Assembly (NCBI RefSeq): GCF_032854445.1
Contig: NC_088303.1
Location: forward strand, 19,849,501-19,913,500
Direction of reading: 5' to 3'
DNA from: Liolophura sinensis
Taxonomy: Eukaryota > Mollusca > Polyplacophora > Chitonida > Chitonidae
DNA length: 64,000 nucleotides
Of the stretch, positions 1 through 12,500 are shown piece by piece; the stretch's first letter is position 1; every line of letters starts with the position of its first letter. The translations under genes were made by a program, and so were the position numbers. Under the pieces are notes generated by a model. That model was not told the DNA's origin and did not search any database. It worked only from the letters and a program-made list of their open reading frames with translations.

Positions 1-2851
1 GTGGATTTTTTGGACTCATGGTAATGCTTTGGTACTGTGGACAAATGTAGAGATATATTGATGTAGGCAAATAGTTGCACTCTTGATGAGTAAAAGTAGT
101 AAGTAATTCCAGACACAATATCTTGTGAATCCAATGAGTGATGTAATTTTGTAAGAGTAAAAAGCACTCATTTATTACGGTATTTAAATGGAAATATGTC
201 CAAGGCTGAGCTGGTACATATACGCTGAACTAGATACGCCACAAAAGTCTTCACCTTGATACTTGATTCCAGACAGACATTTGGAGTGGTACTGTACTGA
301 TGTACTGAAGACCATTTTTATTGGTTGTTGAGGAAAATGTACATCTATAATTTTGCCATATGACTAAATGCTGGGCATCCTCCTACAAGTCTCTTGAGTA
401 CAGCATAAACTTCCAGTGAACTAGATAAAGAAATATTAGTAGTCTGGGTTACCTAGGTAATCACTCCCATCGGCAATTGACTCTGCTCATGACGATAGAG
501 AAACGATAATACTTGCAACTAATATTTGGCAATAAGCTCACAACATTCAGCTACTGGATTACTCTGTCAGTGCTTTGCTTCAAGAGTTGTATTGATCGTG
601 AATTGTGTGCAAATGTTTGTAGAACATAGATGTAACCGCATCTTGACATTGGTCACTGTATGTACCCTAAATGACTTAAAATTTTGCTCACAAAAGTGCA
701 TTTTAAGAGTCAAATAAATGTAACAAAGTGAAATTTTTGATGCTGAAACTCTTCAGCTGAATATCTTCTCATGTTCCAATGAAACCTCAAAACAATTATC
801 TAAAATGAATAGAACTCTCAGAATCAGGAAAATCAAGGAAGAAATTTATGGTCATTTAGTGTACATGGATTATTAAACTCCTGATACCAAGGGCATCCTT
901 ATGCATGTAGACAAATATACAATGTGCACACATTTTCACATTAGATTGGTTTTTTTTTTATTTTTGGTATGTGTAAACAGAAATATTAAAGTACAATTTA
1001 CAGAAACTACAGGCAATTGTCATTTGCACTATCTCAAGTTTTCATATGACTTCACGATCAAAGTTCATGTCATTGATACTGGTAATTATCACTATATGCT
1101 CATGCTCCCTGACACCCATGCATGGTGCTAATATGGTGTGTTATCCAGGAGGTTTAGCGATAGTGCTTACAGCTGAACTTTCATGCTGTGTGGTTAACCA
1201 CTGCCTCTGAAAGCTTATCATACAGAGCTGTTGATATGTCTGGCACCTAAACACAAAATTATTTTGAGTGACTTGTCCATATTCTCAAGCAGAGTATAAT
1301 TTAATAAACTATAATTTTGTAATAGTAAACATATTGACAAAGATATTAGAGACATTTTATCTTACAGAAATGACATTGCAATTTTTTTTTCAAGTGCAGT
1401 GTGGCATTTAACCCTAATCATTCACTCATGTCAAATATAAATCGTCTCTAAAAGCATTCAGGTCTTGCCCCAATATATACTTTCTCATTTTCAACCAAAA
1501 ATGTATATTTTATCTGCTTTATAGAATACTGTACAAGTTCTTCTTAAGAAAACTTTTAAAGTAATCTTCATTTAGACACTTATGATTTGTTATAACTCAG
1601 CTATGTGTACCTCCTGCAGCTCATGCATATGCAGTGATGTTTTGCATTTACACTTGAAATGTGATCATGTTATTGTATCAAAATTCAACTTTCACAAAAT
1701 CATCTGTCAGCTTGACACAAAGTCTACTTATACTAGTGTGTTGTGTATGAAACATGTAGCAGAATGAATAGTTTAGGTGCAGTTTATGTTGTGGGAAAAT
1801 GTTAGGATTTGTTCTCAATAGTATTTCGAAATTACCAGGCATGCAAGAGGCTCATTAGGGGTGGACTTGTTAAACAACAGCTTAGGTTGTTTTGCAAATT
1901 GCAGAACACATGTTCATTTATTTATATTAATAATATTACCATGTGTTTTACCTGTTATGTATTAATCATAGCTTTCAAAGTATGCTCAAATATTGTGATT
2001 ATAAGAATACTTCAACTGATACAGTGTTGATACACATACAGTATACAAGTATGATTCAAGCCCCACTTATTGAGAGCCTCATTGACAGGGCCACCATGCA
2101 TTGGTGTGAAGCCCCCCAGTGTTGAGCCTCTCTCTAGACAACCTTGAGGCCAGTGAGATGAGAGCACATGTGTAGCTGTGTGATATTGGCTGATACAATA
2201 GACCTGCACACACTAAGAAGGTTTTGCCTCTCAAGGATTTATTGAGCTGCGCTTTGATAGAGTCAGTCTGTGAGAAGAGGGGATTGACAGGGGTACTTCT
2301 GGCAAATTCCAGTCGTTTAGGTAAGACAGGAAGAGGCTGTGGGCAGTGTGACCTGGCCTATGAGGCCATGTGCTCTTTAGTGTGTAGCACATTTCTGATA
2401 CAGTCCTCAGCATTTTCACAGGTCACCCCACCAGGACCTGGCAGATCAGTAGTCAGAGCCATGATTGGAACAGTCACATGCATGTACATGAACATGAAAT
2501 GTAACGTAAGCATGTGGCAGCACCTGTGACAACCACATTACGTAAGCCATTTGTAATATCAGAAGCTGTGCTGAGTTTACTGCTAATCTGGGCTTGGTTT
2601 CATTTCCAGTAAGTAGGTTTGGTGCATGTAACCACATATGTTTTCATTCATCATTTTTACTATTACCGCACCTGTTTAATTATCAGTGGGAAAGTGTTTG
2701 TTAAACTATTGGGTATAATTGAAGACTTCAGATGTAAAATTCAGCTACTGCCCATGTACTTGTTTTGACAAAGATAATGTTATACGGTATGAGAAGCTTT
2801 AACGAATTAGTATCTCAGACTTTGTTCTTTTAAAATATACTTTTATTACAA

Positions 2852-3065
2852 ATTATTTATTTATTTCATTCATGTTTTATGCCATGCCGAAAAATATTTT
2901 ACATATTCTATGACGGCATCATGGAGGGAGAAAACCGAGCAGAGAAGGTTGCTGGCATACCTCCCTTTTTACATGTATGACCAGAAAGGAAGCCGGCATG
3001 AGCTAGACTTGAACTCATAATAACCGCATTGGCAAGAGGATCCTACCCACTAAGCCATAGAGGGA
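2852..3065 (-). mobile_element. Degenerate tRNA-derived SINE
   Basis: On the plus strand it reads as the reverse complement of the window's main SINE: a TTATTTATTT tail, TTTTATGCCATGCC, GGTTGCTGGCA, GGCATGAGCTAGACTTGAAC, ACCGCATTGGCA, then TAAGCCATAGAGGGA at the tRNA-like head. It is heavily diverged, so an old copy. Confidence 0.75.
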
Positions 3066-4468
3066 ACACCCCCCCCCCCTTGAGTTACAAATTATGCAGA
3101 CATAATATCATTTGGACATATAACCATTTGCTTGTTGGTTTACACCATGTGTTTTGTAGATGTGTTGTTGTAGGAATTCCTGAATTCATAAATTTTTGTA
3201 AAGTTTATTAGAGCATTATGCAAAAGGCCAGTGAGGAATGTTCAGGCAGGTATTAAATTATTACATGTACACGTGTTATTGTAATGACATGATCATGTTA
3301 ATCTAGATGGTCTATATATCGTTAATGAGATAGTGACATGACTTGCATTGTACGTACACACTGATGTAACTATATTAAAAGGGAAATTGCATGATTCATC
3401 ATAATCTTAAGTTAATTTGGATTTAATTCTGGGGTCAAGATGAACTACATGTTGATGTATTATACAGCTAGTCAAGGAGGCACGATTCCGCCTAAAGAGG
3501 TTGTATAGCAGCCATGTTGTCACAGATGTCCAAGATGTTCAGATTAGAATGTTGCTGCTCCTAATACTGAATGGAAGACTTGACAGTGCTGCGGTGTTTA
3601 TGCCGCATCATTTATGAAATTATATATCTGTGCTGCTGATGACTTATCTCTGTTGTATTTTTATGTTGAGCAGAATGCTCTTATTAGCAATCAGCGGGCA
3701 GCTCACAGACTTGATGTTTACATGTATATGTATAAGCACTTGTTACATGCAACTTTAGCCTATCGACTGATTTTGTCTGTGTTCTGTGCCTTACATGGAT
3801 GATACAACAGGGTGTGGTCGCCACGTCTGCGTGTAATTTGCCTGGGCTGTTATCATGGCTTGGAGGGTAACACAAAAGGTACAGAGAAGATTGGAACAAT
3901 TGCATCTTTTCCAGTCAATCCCTTAATTATTCTGCTTCATCCATCCCAAAAATCTTTGGTTAAAGACTCGAAGTTGTGTACATGTAGCTTATACATGGCT
4001 TTCCCATCTTTTATGATACAGTCTCAAACATTTGAGTTCAGATTACGATAGGATAATGCATAGCTGAAGTATATCGCAGTTAAAGTTGTTCTGAATATAG
4101 GGTTCTTCTGAATGTAAGCTTAAGCTGTTACATAATCATGGAGGTTAGTGTATTATCTTGGGAGCAAGATATTCCAGTTTTTCTGTTAAGGTGCCACATT
4201 TGTATAAATGAAATATTCTTGAATGCGGTATAAAACACAATCAAATTAGTCAACACTGTGATGACAGATTTAGTATGTAAATGTTATGGGAGGATGATAA
4301 ATCGTCTTTTGAGCTGTTTAGTCCGATGCTTCTATCTCGTCTCCCAAGTTGTACATGTATACACTGGGACTTTTATTGTGTATGATATAATTCAGGGTTA
4401 TTACCATCAATCTCGTTTATTTACTCAAGAACACTGTCCATTCCTGAATGTTAAATGGTTTGACTAGA

Positions 4469-4682
4469 TACCCTAATTCTTCAACCTTTCAGCAGCCTCT
4501 ACAACCAATATTTTGAAACATTCTGACAGAGCTTTGAGGTGTAAACAATTAATATGCACTTTTTTATGAAGCCTGCATCTTTAAAGACTCAAACATTTTT
4601 AGCGTCGTTTTCATAATTATTTGCATAAATTCCACTGAAAAAAAGCGCTGCAGTGGTGGAAAAGGTTGAAGATCTACAGTAA
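4469..4682 (+). mobile_element. MITE-like element, family A copy 1
   Basis: It begins CCCTAATTCTTCAACCTTTC and ends with the inverted form AAAAGGTTGAAGATCTACAG. Interior blocks TTTTGAAACATTCTGA and TATGAAGCCTGCATCTTTAA are shared with 13176-13376. No coding capacity. Confidence 0.8.
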
Positions 4683-5866
4683 TATCACATAGTTCTAACC
4701 AGTTGATACGAGTGAAAACCATCTGCTGTGAATAAGCTGGCTGTTCTCTTGGAGAGGGTTGCCAGTTTTAAATGGTATGAAGGGCACAGGCTTGATTTGT
4801 GTATACTGTCTGATGTGGGAGTATATTTTTCTTTAATTCACATTTCTCACTCCTGGGCTCAAGTTAAGTGGCTGTTTAAAAGAACAGACACAATGTTGTG
4901 TCCGCAGAACTTCCACAGCAGTAAGTGTTGTGGGTCCAGTGTATATTACATTGGCATTATAGTTACATACATGTATGCTTTGTACACTGTTTCTGTTCTA
5001 GACCTACATTTCTGCCACCTGCTTTGCAGTACTCCGTTGTTTCATTCTCACAACAGATGTGCTAATAATACCACTACCACTTCTCCATTCTAACAACCAA
5101 GCTACATTATTCCTGACGTTACGTCATTACTAGACCTAAATTTCAAACATGACTGTTGATTTTACGAATTTTTCTTGAAACAGAGATTTCTGTTCATCTT
5201 AGGAAGAGGTTTTAAGGTTTGTTTGGGAAATGGGATGGTACAATTATCATAGGGGAAGAATGTGAGTTTCATCACCAAAATTAATATTTTTAGACCTTTA
5301 TGTACCTCGAAAAAACCAGGCTATGAACAAAGAATAAGCAGACTCCCTTGCTTTCATTGCTTGTGGAGTCAATAAGCAGTCCATGACACTCGAGTGGACA
5401 TTTGCAGTGTCTGATGGTTGGTGAAGGATGCTTGTTTTCCACCATTATCATGTGCATATATTCGTTCTCCAAATGTGGGAAAGTTCATCTGTTTCCATCA
5501 CTCGTACAACCATGAAAATTGACCATCATCATGAAAAGTTCCTGAAAATAGCCTCAAGCAACCTCTTAAAATGTACTCTTTTTTTTTTTCATGCAACTGT
5601 TGCAATAATGTGCAATAAATGCAATAGTGTTTCACCTGTGTGCAAGAACTTCATTTGTATTTTGCTTATCAGATTTAACCCATTGTGATGTCCTGATGAT
5701 TGTGATTTGAAATTTGGAAAGAAGTACAAATCACGTGGCTACATTGTCAAATTCACCAAAGGCCCCAAAATCATAAAGTAAGACAAGGCCTATGGCTACT
5801 TTGACTATTTTGATGCTGAAAATGTGTTTTACAATATCTCAGTTTCTTTTATATTCTGTATTATAG

Positions 5867-6538
5867 AAGAGGAAGAGCGTCAGCGTTTACTTGAGCAGAG
5901 TCAGGAAGAACAAAGACAAGAGGCTGTGAGTGAGGCAGCAAGTGCCGGGGACCAAAGTGTCAGCGAACCCAAGGGTGAGGAAGTGGGGGCAGGGGATCAA
6001 GTGCCAAGTAAACCAGTAAGCCAAGAAGACCAACCCAAGGAGGCCACACCCTCAGCTCCAGAGGAAAACATGCGTCAAACTAGGCGCAGTCGGCGATCAG
6101 GGGACTCCACAATAAGCAACAACAACAACACTGCTGCAGACAAGGGAGGTAATGGGGATGCTACAGCCGAGGTGATGGCCCCTGTTGAGGAGAAGCGGTC
6201 GTCACGGCGTAGGTGGAGTCGAAAGGATTCAAAGCAGAAGGAGGAGAGTGCAGAGGAAATTGCATCGGTCCAGAAAGGTGAAGAGTCAAGCCCTGCTGTG
6301 GTAGTAACAGACACTAGTGGTCATCAGGCTGATAATAAGAAGTTAGGGGAAGATGTTGTACCTAGTGAAGAGCAGCCCAAAGAGAGTACAACAGTACCAA
6401 CTGACAGTACGAAAGGAACCAAGGAAACCATGGACACAAATCCCACAGAGGAAGAAAAGCGAGCAGACACTGAAGAGAGTGACCAGAAACAGAGGAAAGT
6501 TTCAGAGAAGACGGCAGAAAAAGAAGAAAGCAATCCAG
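5867..6538 (+). CDS. ACIN1: ACIN1 large acidic exon (Glu/Gln/Lys-rich)
   Basis: This is the first exon supported in the window. Acceptor TTATAG ends at 5866; the donor is CCAG|GTATAG. It encodes about 224 residues starting [11 protein letters not shown], low in complexity and rich in Glu, Gln, Ser and Lys, with a basic patch ([10 protein letters not shown]) and runs such as SNNNNT. The exon is entered in phase 1, so it is not the first coding exon. The open frame extends upstream of the acceptor only for a short way before a stop at 5779. Confidence 0.85.
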
Positions 6539-9500
6539 GTATAGTGGTATATATGTGTAATGCAGTCTCCTATGTCTGACCAAAGACATATTGTCATGTA
6601 GGTCCATATGTTTTACATGAGAGACATACATATCTGTTGTAGAAAGTCTGAACAGCATGTACATAAATTTCATTATTTTTACAAATACATGTACAAATTT
6701 CACTTATATTATTATTTTGGGACACACCCCTTCCGATTCAGGAGGTTTGTCGGCTGATAGACCGACAACTTGTAAAGGAAGAAATTTACAACCACCACCA
6801 AAGGTCTTACAATGTCTCCAGGCATAGAAGGCTGTTGAATTTCCATATTTTCGGATTATTATGTGGCATGTTAAGTCTCTTTTTTTTTTGTTTCACCATT
6901 GGTTTTGATGTTCAGAATGTGTTCATATTCACAAGATATATACTTTCATTTTTTGTGGTTTAGAAGGAGGACAAAAGTCTCTCCGTGAACGACCAGCAAG
7001 AAGCAGAAAGAAAAGGTCATCTGAATCCAGTGAAGCCTCGGCATCTTCAGACTCTTCATCTTCATCCTCCAGATCTCGATCAGGATCGTAAGTCTTTTAT
7101 CTTTTTGTCTTAAGATTTATGTATTTGATTGGTGTTTAATGCCGTACTCAATATGTCACTTATACAATGGCAGCAAGCATTATGGTGGGCGGAAACCGAG
7201 GAGAGCCCAGGGGATTCTCACGACCATCCGCAGGTTGCTGTGAGACCTTACCACGTTCGATCGGAGAGGAAGCCAGCATAAGCTGGATTTGAACTCAAAG
7301 CAGTCCCATTGGTGAAAGGCTTCTGTCTTGAGAGTGTAGGTGACAAGTTATTCGACTGAATCAATTACGTGCCCTAAAGACGCATACAGATTGAGACGAA
7401 AGTATCATTGATTGTGTGATATGTAGTGTATTCCATCCATTGATTGGAACATAAAAATACACAAAAATGATACTTTTGATGCCAGCACTCAAGTTTTCTT
7501 GAGGAAAAACTCAAGTTTTCTTGAGTACATATCTCATATTGTTTTCATCATTTCCTTACCATCAGTTCTTCCAGTAAAAGCTCTAGCTCCGATTCAAGGT
7601 CTAGGTCACCGAAGAGGACACAGGGAAAAGTACAAAAACGTAGGTCATCAAAGTTGGAAGAAGACAAGAAATCAGACACAAAAGTGTCTGAAAGGCAAAG
7701 ACCCGATTCCCCAATGGAGACTTCAGAAGCACAGGAGATCTCTAAGGAGGGACAGAAGCCTCGTTCAAGGTCGAGATCACCAAAAGATTCTCCCAAAGAG
7801 CCAAATCCTAAACTAGCAGGAAATGAGAACCCACCAGTGCTTGAGGAGGTTAAAATGGAGACCTCTTCTCCCAGATCTGCCCCACGTGAAGTGAAATCCA
7901 TCAGCTCTAGCACCAAGAAGAAACATCTCAGGAGATCTAGGTCAAGCTCCAGCTCTAGCTCTGACTCCAGATCTAGGTCGAGGTCATTCTCTGGCTCAAG
8001 GTCAAGGTCAAGGTCTCCTCCAAAGATGAAGAAAGAGATTAATAATAGTGCAGTAGAAAATGGAGAGGTGAGTATACATGTCTTAATGAAAAGCGCACAA
8101 ATTATCAGCTATTCTTTGAGTAAGGCATGTTTCTGTCTATATTTCCCGTGTTTCCCACCGATAGGATGACTATTACTGCTCTGAGGCAACTCAAATCCAA
8201 GGAAATAAATTTGCTTTCAGGTTTACAGTGGGTGTAGTTTATAAGAACATGGATTGAAGGCATAAAATATTTCCAGACATTATGACTGTTTCAAAGTTAT
8301 CTTGTTAGAGATACATGTATAATCTCTTGTCAGCTTTGTGCCAGCTTTGGTGGAAATTCAGCTAGTACATGTTAACATGATATACTGGTTACTGCTAAGA
8401 ATGTTGAGCAACCTGCAAAGTTCACTTCAGTTTGGCACATTTCATGGGTCTTTGTCACCTGACTTGGAAGCTAATATATTGTTCATAATAGATGGCGGTC
8501 CAAAAAAGTAAAGACAGTAAGGTGGAATCCGGAGATGTTCATGTTGGAGGGGAGGACGCTAACAGGAAGGCAGTAGATGATGAGAAGAAACAGAAGCAAG
8601 ACAAGCGAGAGGAAAACGAGAGGCGAGTCAAAAGGGATACAAAGTCTGAGGACAGGTAAATGCATAACTTGTCTTCATCATGGCTAAAGACTTCAGGCTA
8701 TTTTAAAGGTGGAAGTTTGTTTTTGGATTTTGAACAGTCATTGTGAACGTGGGTACTGCCCAAAGTAAGTGCCATGTGTAATGCCATTTCTCTGGGTATT
8801 TGTATCCAGTATCTTGCTGGTTTCAGGTTTTGTGGGGAAAGTTCTACATATTTCTTCTGAAAGTATTCCAATGGTTCTATGTCTTCTGTACTCAAGCAAC
8901 TCTAGTGTAAATGAAAGTGCTGTATATGTATGCCATTAATTTCCATGAAAATAATAAGCCTGTATAACATTAGCACAATGCAATGGCACTAATAAACTGC
9001 TTCAGAATACCAGACATGTTCACATAAAACCATACATGTTCACATAATACCACACATGTTCACGTAATACCACACATGTTCACATACGGAGGGAATGCCT
9101 CCTTGTCTGCTCTTTTGTAGTGACAGTGAAAACAAGGATGGTGAAGGTTCCATGGAAACTGATGAAAACTCTGATAATGTGAAAGATTCAGAACAGGTGA
9201 GTTTCAGCCTTTGTGCAGTACTTTTATTTTTTATTTCTATGCTTTCAGGGAAGGAGTTGAGAAACTTTAGGTTAATGCATCATTCTGGACAAGAAATCTT
9301 TGTTTAATTTGTGTATCACATATTTTAAGGGTCAGGCTTAATCTTAAGTGTTGTTTGCAATGCTTTTAAGCTGGGATCTTCCAACAGATGAGGATCTGTT
9401 TATAATTATTTATCTGCAGACCTCAAGTACAATCTTTTCCAAAAGTTAATATGAATTGATTAAGCAGAGATGAAAGTTTTCAGGATTTATCCAGAATTCA

Positions 9501-12500
9501 GAATTCTTTTAGTTTTTCACATATTGAAATTCTGTTTAGAAAAATTACAGAAATTTACTAAATTTTTGCATATAAAATGGTCAGTTTTTTTTTGACAGTT
9601 CTGTGCTTTCATCTCTGAGAAATTATAACTATTTGTTCCTTATCAAAGGCTCTTTACATAAGTGCGAAGAAAACATTTTTTCTTACGGAAATGCATGGAA
9701 TTTTAAGACATTGTAATGGTCATTTTCTATTTGTTTTTAACTTAAGAATGATTTGACTAGTGGAGATTGTTGTGATTAACTAACTCAATCTGAATGTAAT
9801 CCACTCCTTCCCTGGAGCATTTCCCATTGATTCTGTTGTCTCCAATGCATACAATAGAGGTTAACAGCTTGGCAGATGTATGGAGATGAGCCACCAGTCA
9901 AAACCCTTGACTTCCATAACACATGTGCTCCTATTGGCTGAAGAGATGTCAAAACCTGTAGCTCATTTGTCAGCTGAATCGAAAGGAAGATGCCTGTAAC
10001 CGTCTCCCTCAGTGATAAGAACTTCAAAAGGGAGGTCCCAGCCTCTGGGAAACTGTCACACTCAACTGCCACTGGTGAATTCAGCTCTACAAACCTAGAA
10101 TCTTACTGTTTGCTTGGTGTGTCCAGTTCTGTACTACGAAATGTGGACATTTTATATACAACCTCTACATCACATGGAATTGGGATTATTGTGACTGTCA
10201 GTGGACGATTAACCATTTGAAAGCATTGCTTGTGTGATCTGTGAACATTTGTACGTCTTCCTTGGGATGAAGATTCTGATTTGCCCATCTGCAAACGTCA
10301 TTGTGTGATATCTGACTGCCCTGCACAAAACCAGACATCAGGTGATGGTCTTACTCTATAAAGCAGCATGGAAACTGCTTTTCAAGTACAAGTTCTCCAT
10401 TTGCAAGCCTGCACAGACTTGCAAAAGTTACAAGACTACGAAGACCAGTCACTATTGGTATTATCTGGAAATTTCCCTGAACAGTGATAACCGAAGATTT
10501 AAACATCGTTGTGTAAAACATGTGGCCAGCAAATGGCTGATTAACATTGTGTGGCCTCTTCATCAACATTGCCAGTATCAATCTGGAAGGAATCAAAGAG
10601 TAACGATGAATTCCACAGAGATTGGTACAGAAATCTTGGTACTGTTGAGGACGTAATGGAACTGTACTTTACTGTGTGTCAACTCAAACCTTTTGATTTG
10701 TGACAATCAGGCAGAGCTTCCCATGTATACCTTCTGTAGACACTATTAAGAAAATTCAGAGACACCAGTGCCTGTTGGGTCGCGCAGTGAGAGACATTCC
10801 ATTTGTCTTCAGTAAGCACATCTCTGTGCTATGTGATGTGGATAAACTGTTTGTATGGCTGTGTATGTTCCTGACGTATTTGTAAATGGATTGCTAAAAT
10901 CAGTGTCTTCTGAGGATACATGTTGTGGGACAGCCATGGTGATTCCTAAAGTGACAGTGTTTTCTGTGATAGTACTTTGTGACGATGCACACACTACATG
11001 TATGTGACTGTGGTGGTGATTTCGTGCATTGACAGTGCTTCTGATGATGCACACACCAGGTGCCAGTGGTGGCGATTCGTACAGTGAGTGTTTCCTGATA
11101 GTAAATACACCATGTGACCATGGTGGCGATTTCGTGCATTGACAGTGCTTCTGATGATGCACACACCACGTGCCAATGGTGGCGATTCGTACAGTGAGTG
11201 TTTCCTGATAGTAAATACGCTATGTGACCATGGTGGCGATTTCGTGCATTGACAGTGCTTCTGATGCACACACCACGTACCAGTGGTGGCGATTCGTACA
11301 ATGAGTGTTTCCTGATAGTAAATACGCTATGTGACCGTGGTGGCAATTCGTACAGCAACAGTGCTTCTGATGATGCACACACTGTGTGACAGTGGTGGTA
11401 ATTCATACAGTGACAGTGTTTCCTGATAATGCACATGCCATGCGACAGTCTTTGTGATTCATTCCGTGACCGTCCTGATGACATGACACAATATGTAACA
11501 GTGGTGATGATTCATACCGTGACAGTGCTTCCAATGATGTACACACTGTGCGACAGTGGTGGCAATTCGTACAGTGAGAGTGTTTCATGATAATGCACAT
11601 GCCATGTGACAGTCTTTGTGATTCATTCTGTGGCCGTCCTGATGATATGACACAGTAGGTAAGAGTGGTGGTGATTCATACCGTGACAGTGCTTCAGATG
11701 ATGTACACACTGTGTGACCGTGGTGGCGATTCGTACAGTGTGAGTGTTTCCTGATAATGCACATGCCATGTGAAGGTCTTTGTGATTCATACTGTGAAAT
11801 TCCTTCTGACATGACACGCTATGCGACAGTGGTGGCAATTCGTCTAGTAACAGTGTTTCCTAATAATACACAAGCTGTGTGACAGTGTTGGCGATACGTT
11901 TTAGGAGTTCTTCTTGGTATGCCCGCACTATGTGACAGTCTTGGTGATTCATACAGTGACAGTGTTTTCTGATGGCACGCGCTATGTGACAGTCATCATG
12001 ATTCTTACATTGACAGTAAGATGATGTGCTCACTGGATGACATTTGTGGTGTAGTTTGTTGTGTCTCATGTGACATACGTGCGCAGTGTTTTTCCAGTGA
12101 CATGGAACCCTTTAGATACAAACCCTGGAAACTGGAGAGGCTTGTGTACCAGTGATGGTATATGTGAGCATGTTAATAGTGATGGTGCTGTAGAGAGACT
12201 TGAATACTCATAAACAACATCCTTAAGGACAGTCTTGCATGTTCATTTCAAAGTCAAGACTGCCTTTCAATGTGAAACTCATTGTGAACAACATTTATGA
12301 CCTGAGTATTTCACTCTATGACTTGTGCCAGAGTGTGTACATTGCACTAAGAACATGAAGAAGCCTAACTCTGTCACTGAGGATCTGACCGTTGACCCTA
12401 ATGAGCCATGTGTAGGCCAACCTTAAGTCTGCCCTTGGAGATGAATTAGAAACGCACTGTTACCTGGGTTTCCAGCTCGCTAATCAACTGTGGTCAACGG

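Larger units (their letters stand above)
1..5866. other. No recognised exon; upstream or intronic DNA of ACIN1
   Basis: I find no open frame here with splice sites and recognisable protein content. The ACIN1 exon at 5867 is entered in phase 1, so at least one earlier exon must exist, but no SAP-domain-like sequence (expected near the N terminus of Acinus) was found in this stretch. Recognisable content is a degenerate SINE (2852-3065), a MITE copy (4469-4682) and a short relict reading frame just before the exon (5690-5866). Small first exons could have been missed. Confidence 0.6.

Noticed and set aside
4728-5093. 121-codon plus-strand ORF
   Set aside because: No recognisable domain, odd composition, no splice or conservation evidence; length is within chance for this base composition.
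10900-11484. 194-codon minus-strand ORF, His/Cys-rich (resembles zinc-finger composition)
   Set aside because: It is the 110-bp array in an ACIN1 intron; the reading frame changes between units and no C2H2 spacing is kept.
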